Below are positions 63,914 through 64,000 of a DNA stretch of 64,000 nucleotides, piece after piece. Both the position numbers and the translations under genes were made by a program. The notes under the pieces are model-generated. The model made no database searches. It saw only the letters and a list, made by a program, of their open reading frames with translations, and had not been told where the DNA came from. The stretch is from assembly GCF_005543295.1 (NCBI RefSeq), contig NZ_SRSG01000008.1, positions 104,514-168,513 on the forward strand, in the 5' to 3' direction. Within the stretch, counting starts at the first letter, position 1. Each line of letters begins with the position of its first letter. The DNA comes from Halalkalirubrum salinum. Its GTDB lineage: Archaea > Halobacteriota > Halobacteria > Halobacteriales > Haloferacaceae.

Positions 63914-64000
63914 TCACATCGAGAACCTCAAGACCTCCTCCAGTAGGTGCTGAATCTGCGTCTGCGGTGGCTGGCTAGCCTTCAACAAGACGGTGACCGT
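63914..64000 (-). CDS. Possible C-terminal end of a gene running off the window edge
   Basis: One minus-strand frame is open from base 64000 to a TGA at 63914-63916, giving 28 residues that end LEEVLRFSM. The residues before it are LLKASQPPQTQIQH. This Gln-rich ending is not typical of the acidic proteome and could be the tail of a transposase. A second frame in the same stretch has a more halophile-like composition after an internal stop. With so little sequence I cannot decide. Confidence 0.25.
   Translation of the reverse strand, partial: TVTVLLKASQPPQTQIQHLLEEVLRFSM

Overview
The window is chromosomal DNA from a haloarchaeon (class Halobacteria); the genus cannot be fixed from the sequence. 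The evidence is a GC-rich, very acidic proteome, leaderless genes with TATA-like boxes 22-30 bp before the start codon, Tat-dependent secreted lipoproteins, an archaeal RfcL with a PIP box, a TFS zinc ribbon, archaeal split GcvPA/GcvPB and many amino-acid permease, Usp and Trk genes. The palindrome CGATCG is strikingly over-represented.

Layout. 1-9400: a truncated MFS transporter, a GNAT enzyme, an aldehyde dehydrogenase, an NmrA-like protein, a nucleoside hydrolase, an overlooked 54-aa zinc-finger gene, three membrane-protein genes around a divergent promoter, and a zinc alcohol dehydrogenase. 9416-13603: a lone BREX-type PglX adenine methyltransferase with a low-GC central block, followed by a DUF6293 (CARF-like plus HTH) regulator. 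14.6-26.8 kb: a GTPBP1-like GTPase, a CorC/HlyC-type membrane protein, a 26-bp tandem repeat, a second GNAT enzyme, a degenerate IS200/IS605-like scar, a membrane J-protein, pyrF, an amidohydrolase, an archaeal ornithine cyclodeaminase, a Usp, a PurD-like ATP-grasp enzyme and thiE-thiM. 26.8-31.7 kb: tfs, a three-gene cluster (RAD55/KaiC-like ATPase without the Walker A lysine, a coiled-coil zinc-ribbon protein, a four-Cys protein), a RFAP-synthase homologue, and a small acidic protein with a P-loop ATPase.

31.7-41 kb is a one-carbon/folate neighbourhood: a metallo-beta-lactamase-fold hydrolase, thyA with DHFR, then FAH, cupin and SDR genes, and the whole glycine cleavage system in the order gcvT-gcvH-gcvPA-gcvPB. 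41-54 kb: a Tat lipoprotein, a DoxX-like protein with a signal peptidase, an archaeal MiaB-type tRNA methylthiotransferase, trkA-trkH, an APC-Usp fusion transporter, deoC, a Tat-exported protein and a flavin-binding protein. 53-64 kb: rfcL, a PAS histidine kinase, a second zinc ADH paralogous to the first, a polar amino-acid ABC transporter whose binding protein has a (GN)14 linker, ctaA, a second APC-Usp fusion, and a PsiE-like protein.

I found no rRNA, tRNA, CRISPR array, replication origin or intact insertion sequence. The most unusual parts are the solitary mosaic PglX with its neighbouring DUF6293 gene, the RAD55-like cluster at 27.2-29.4 kb, and the genome-signature palindrome.
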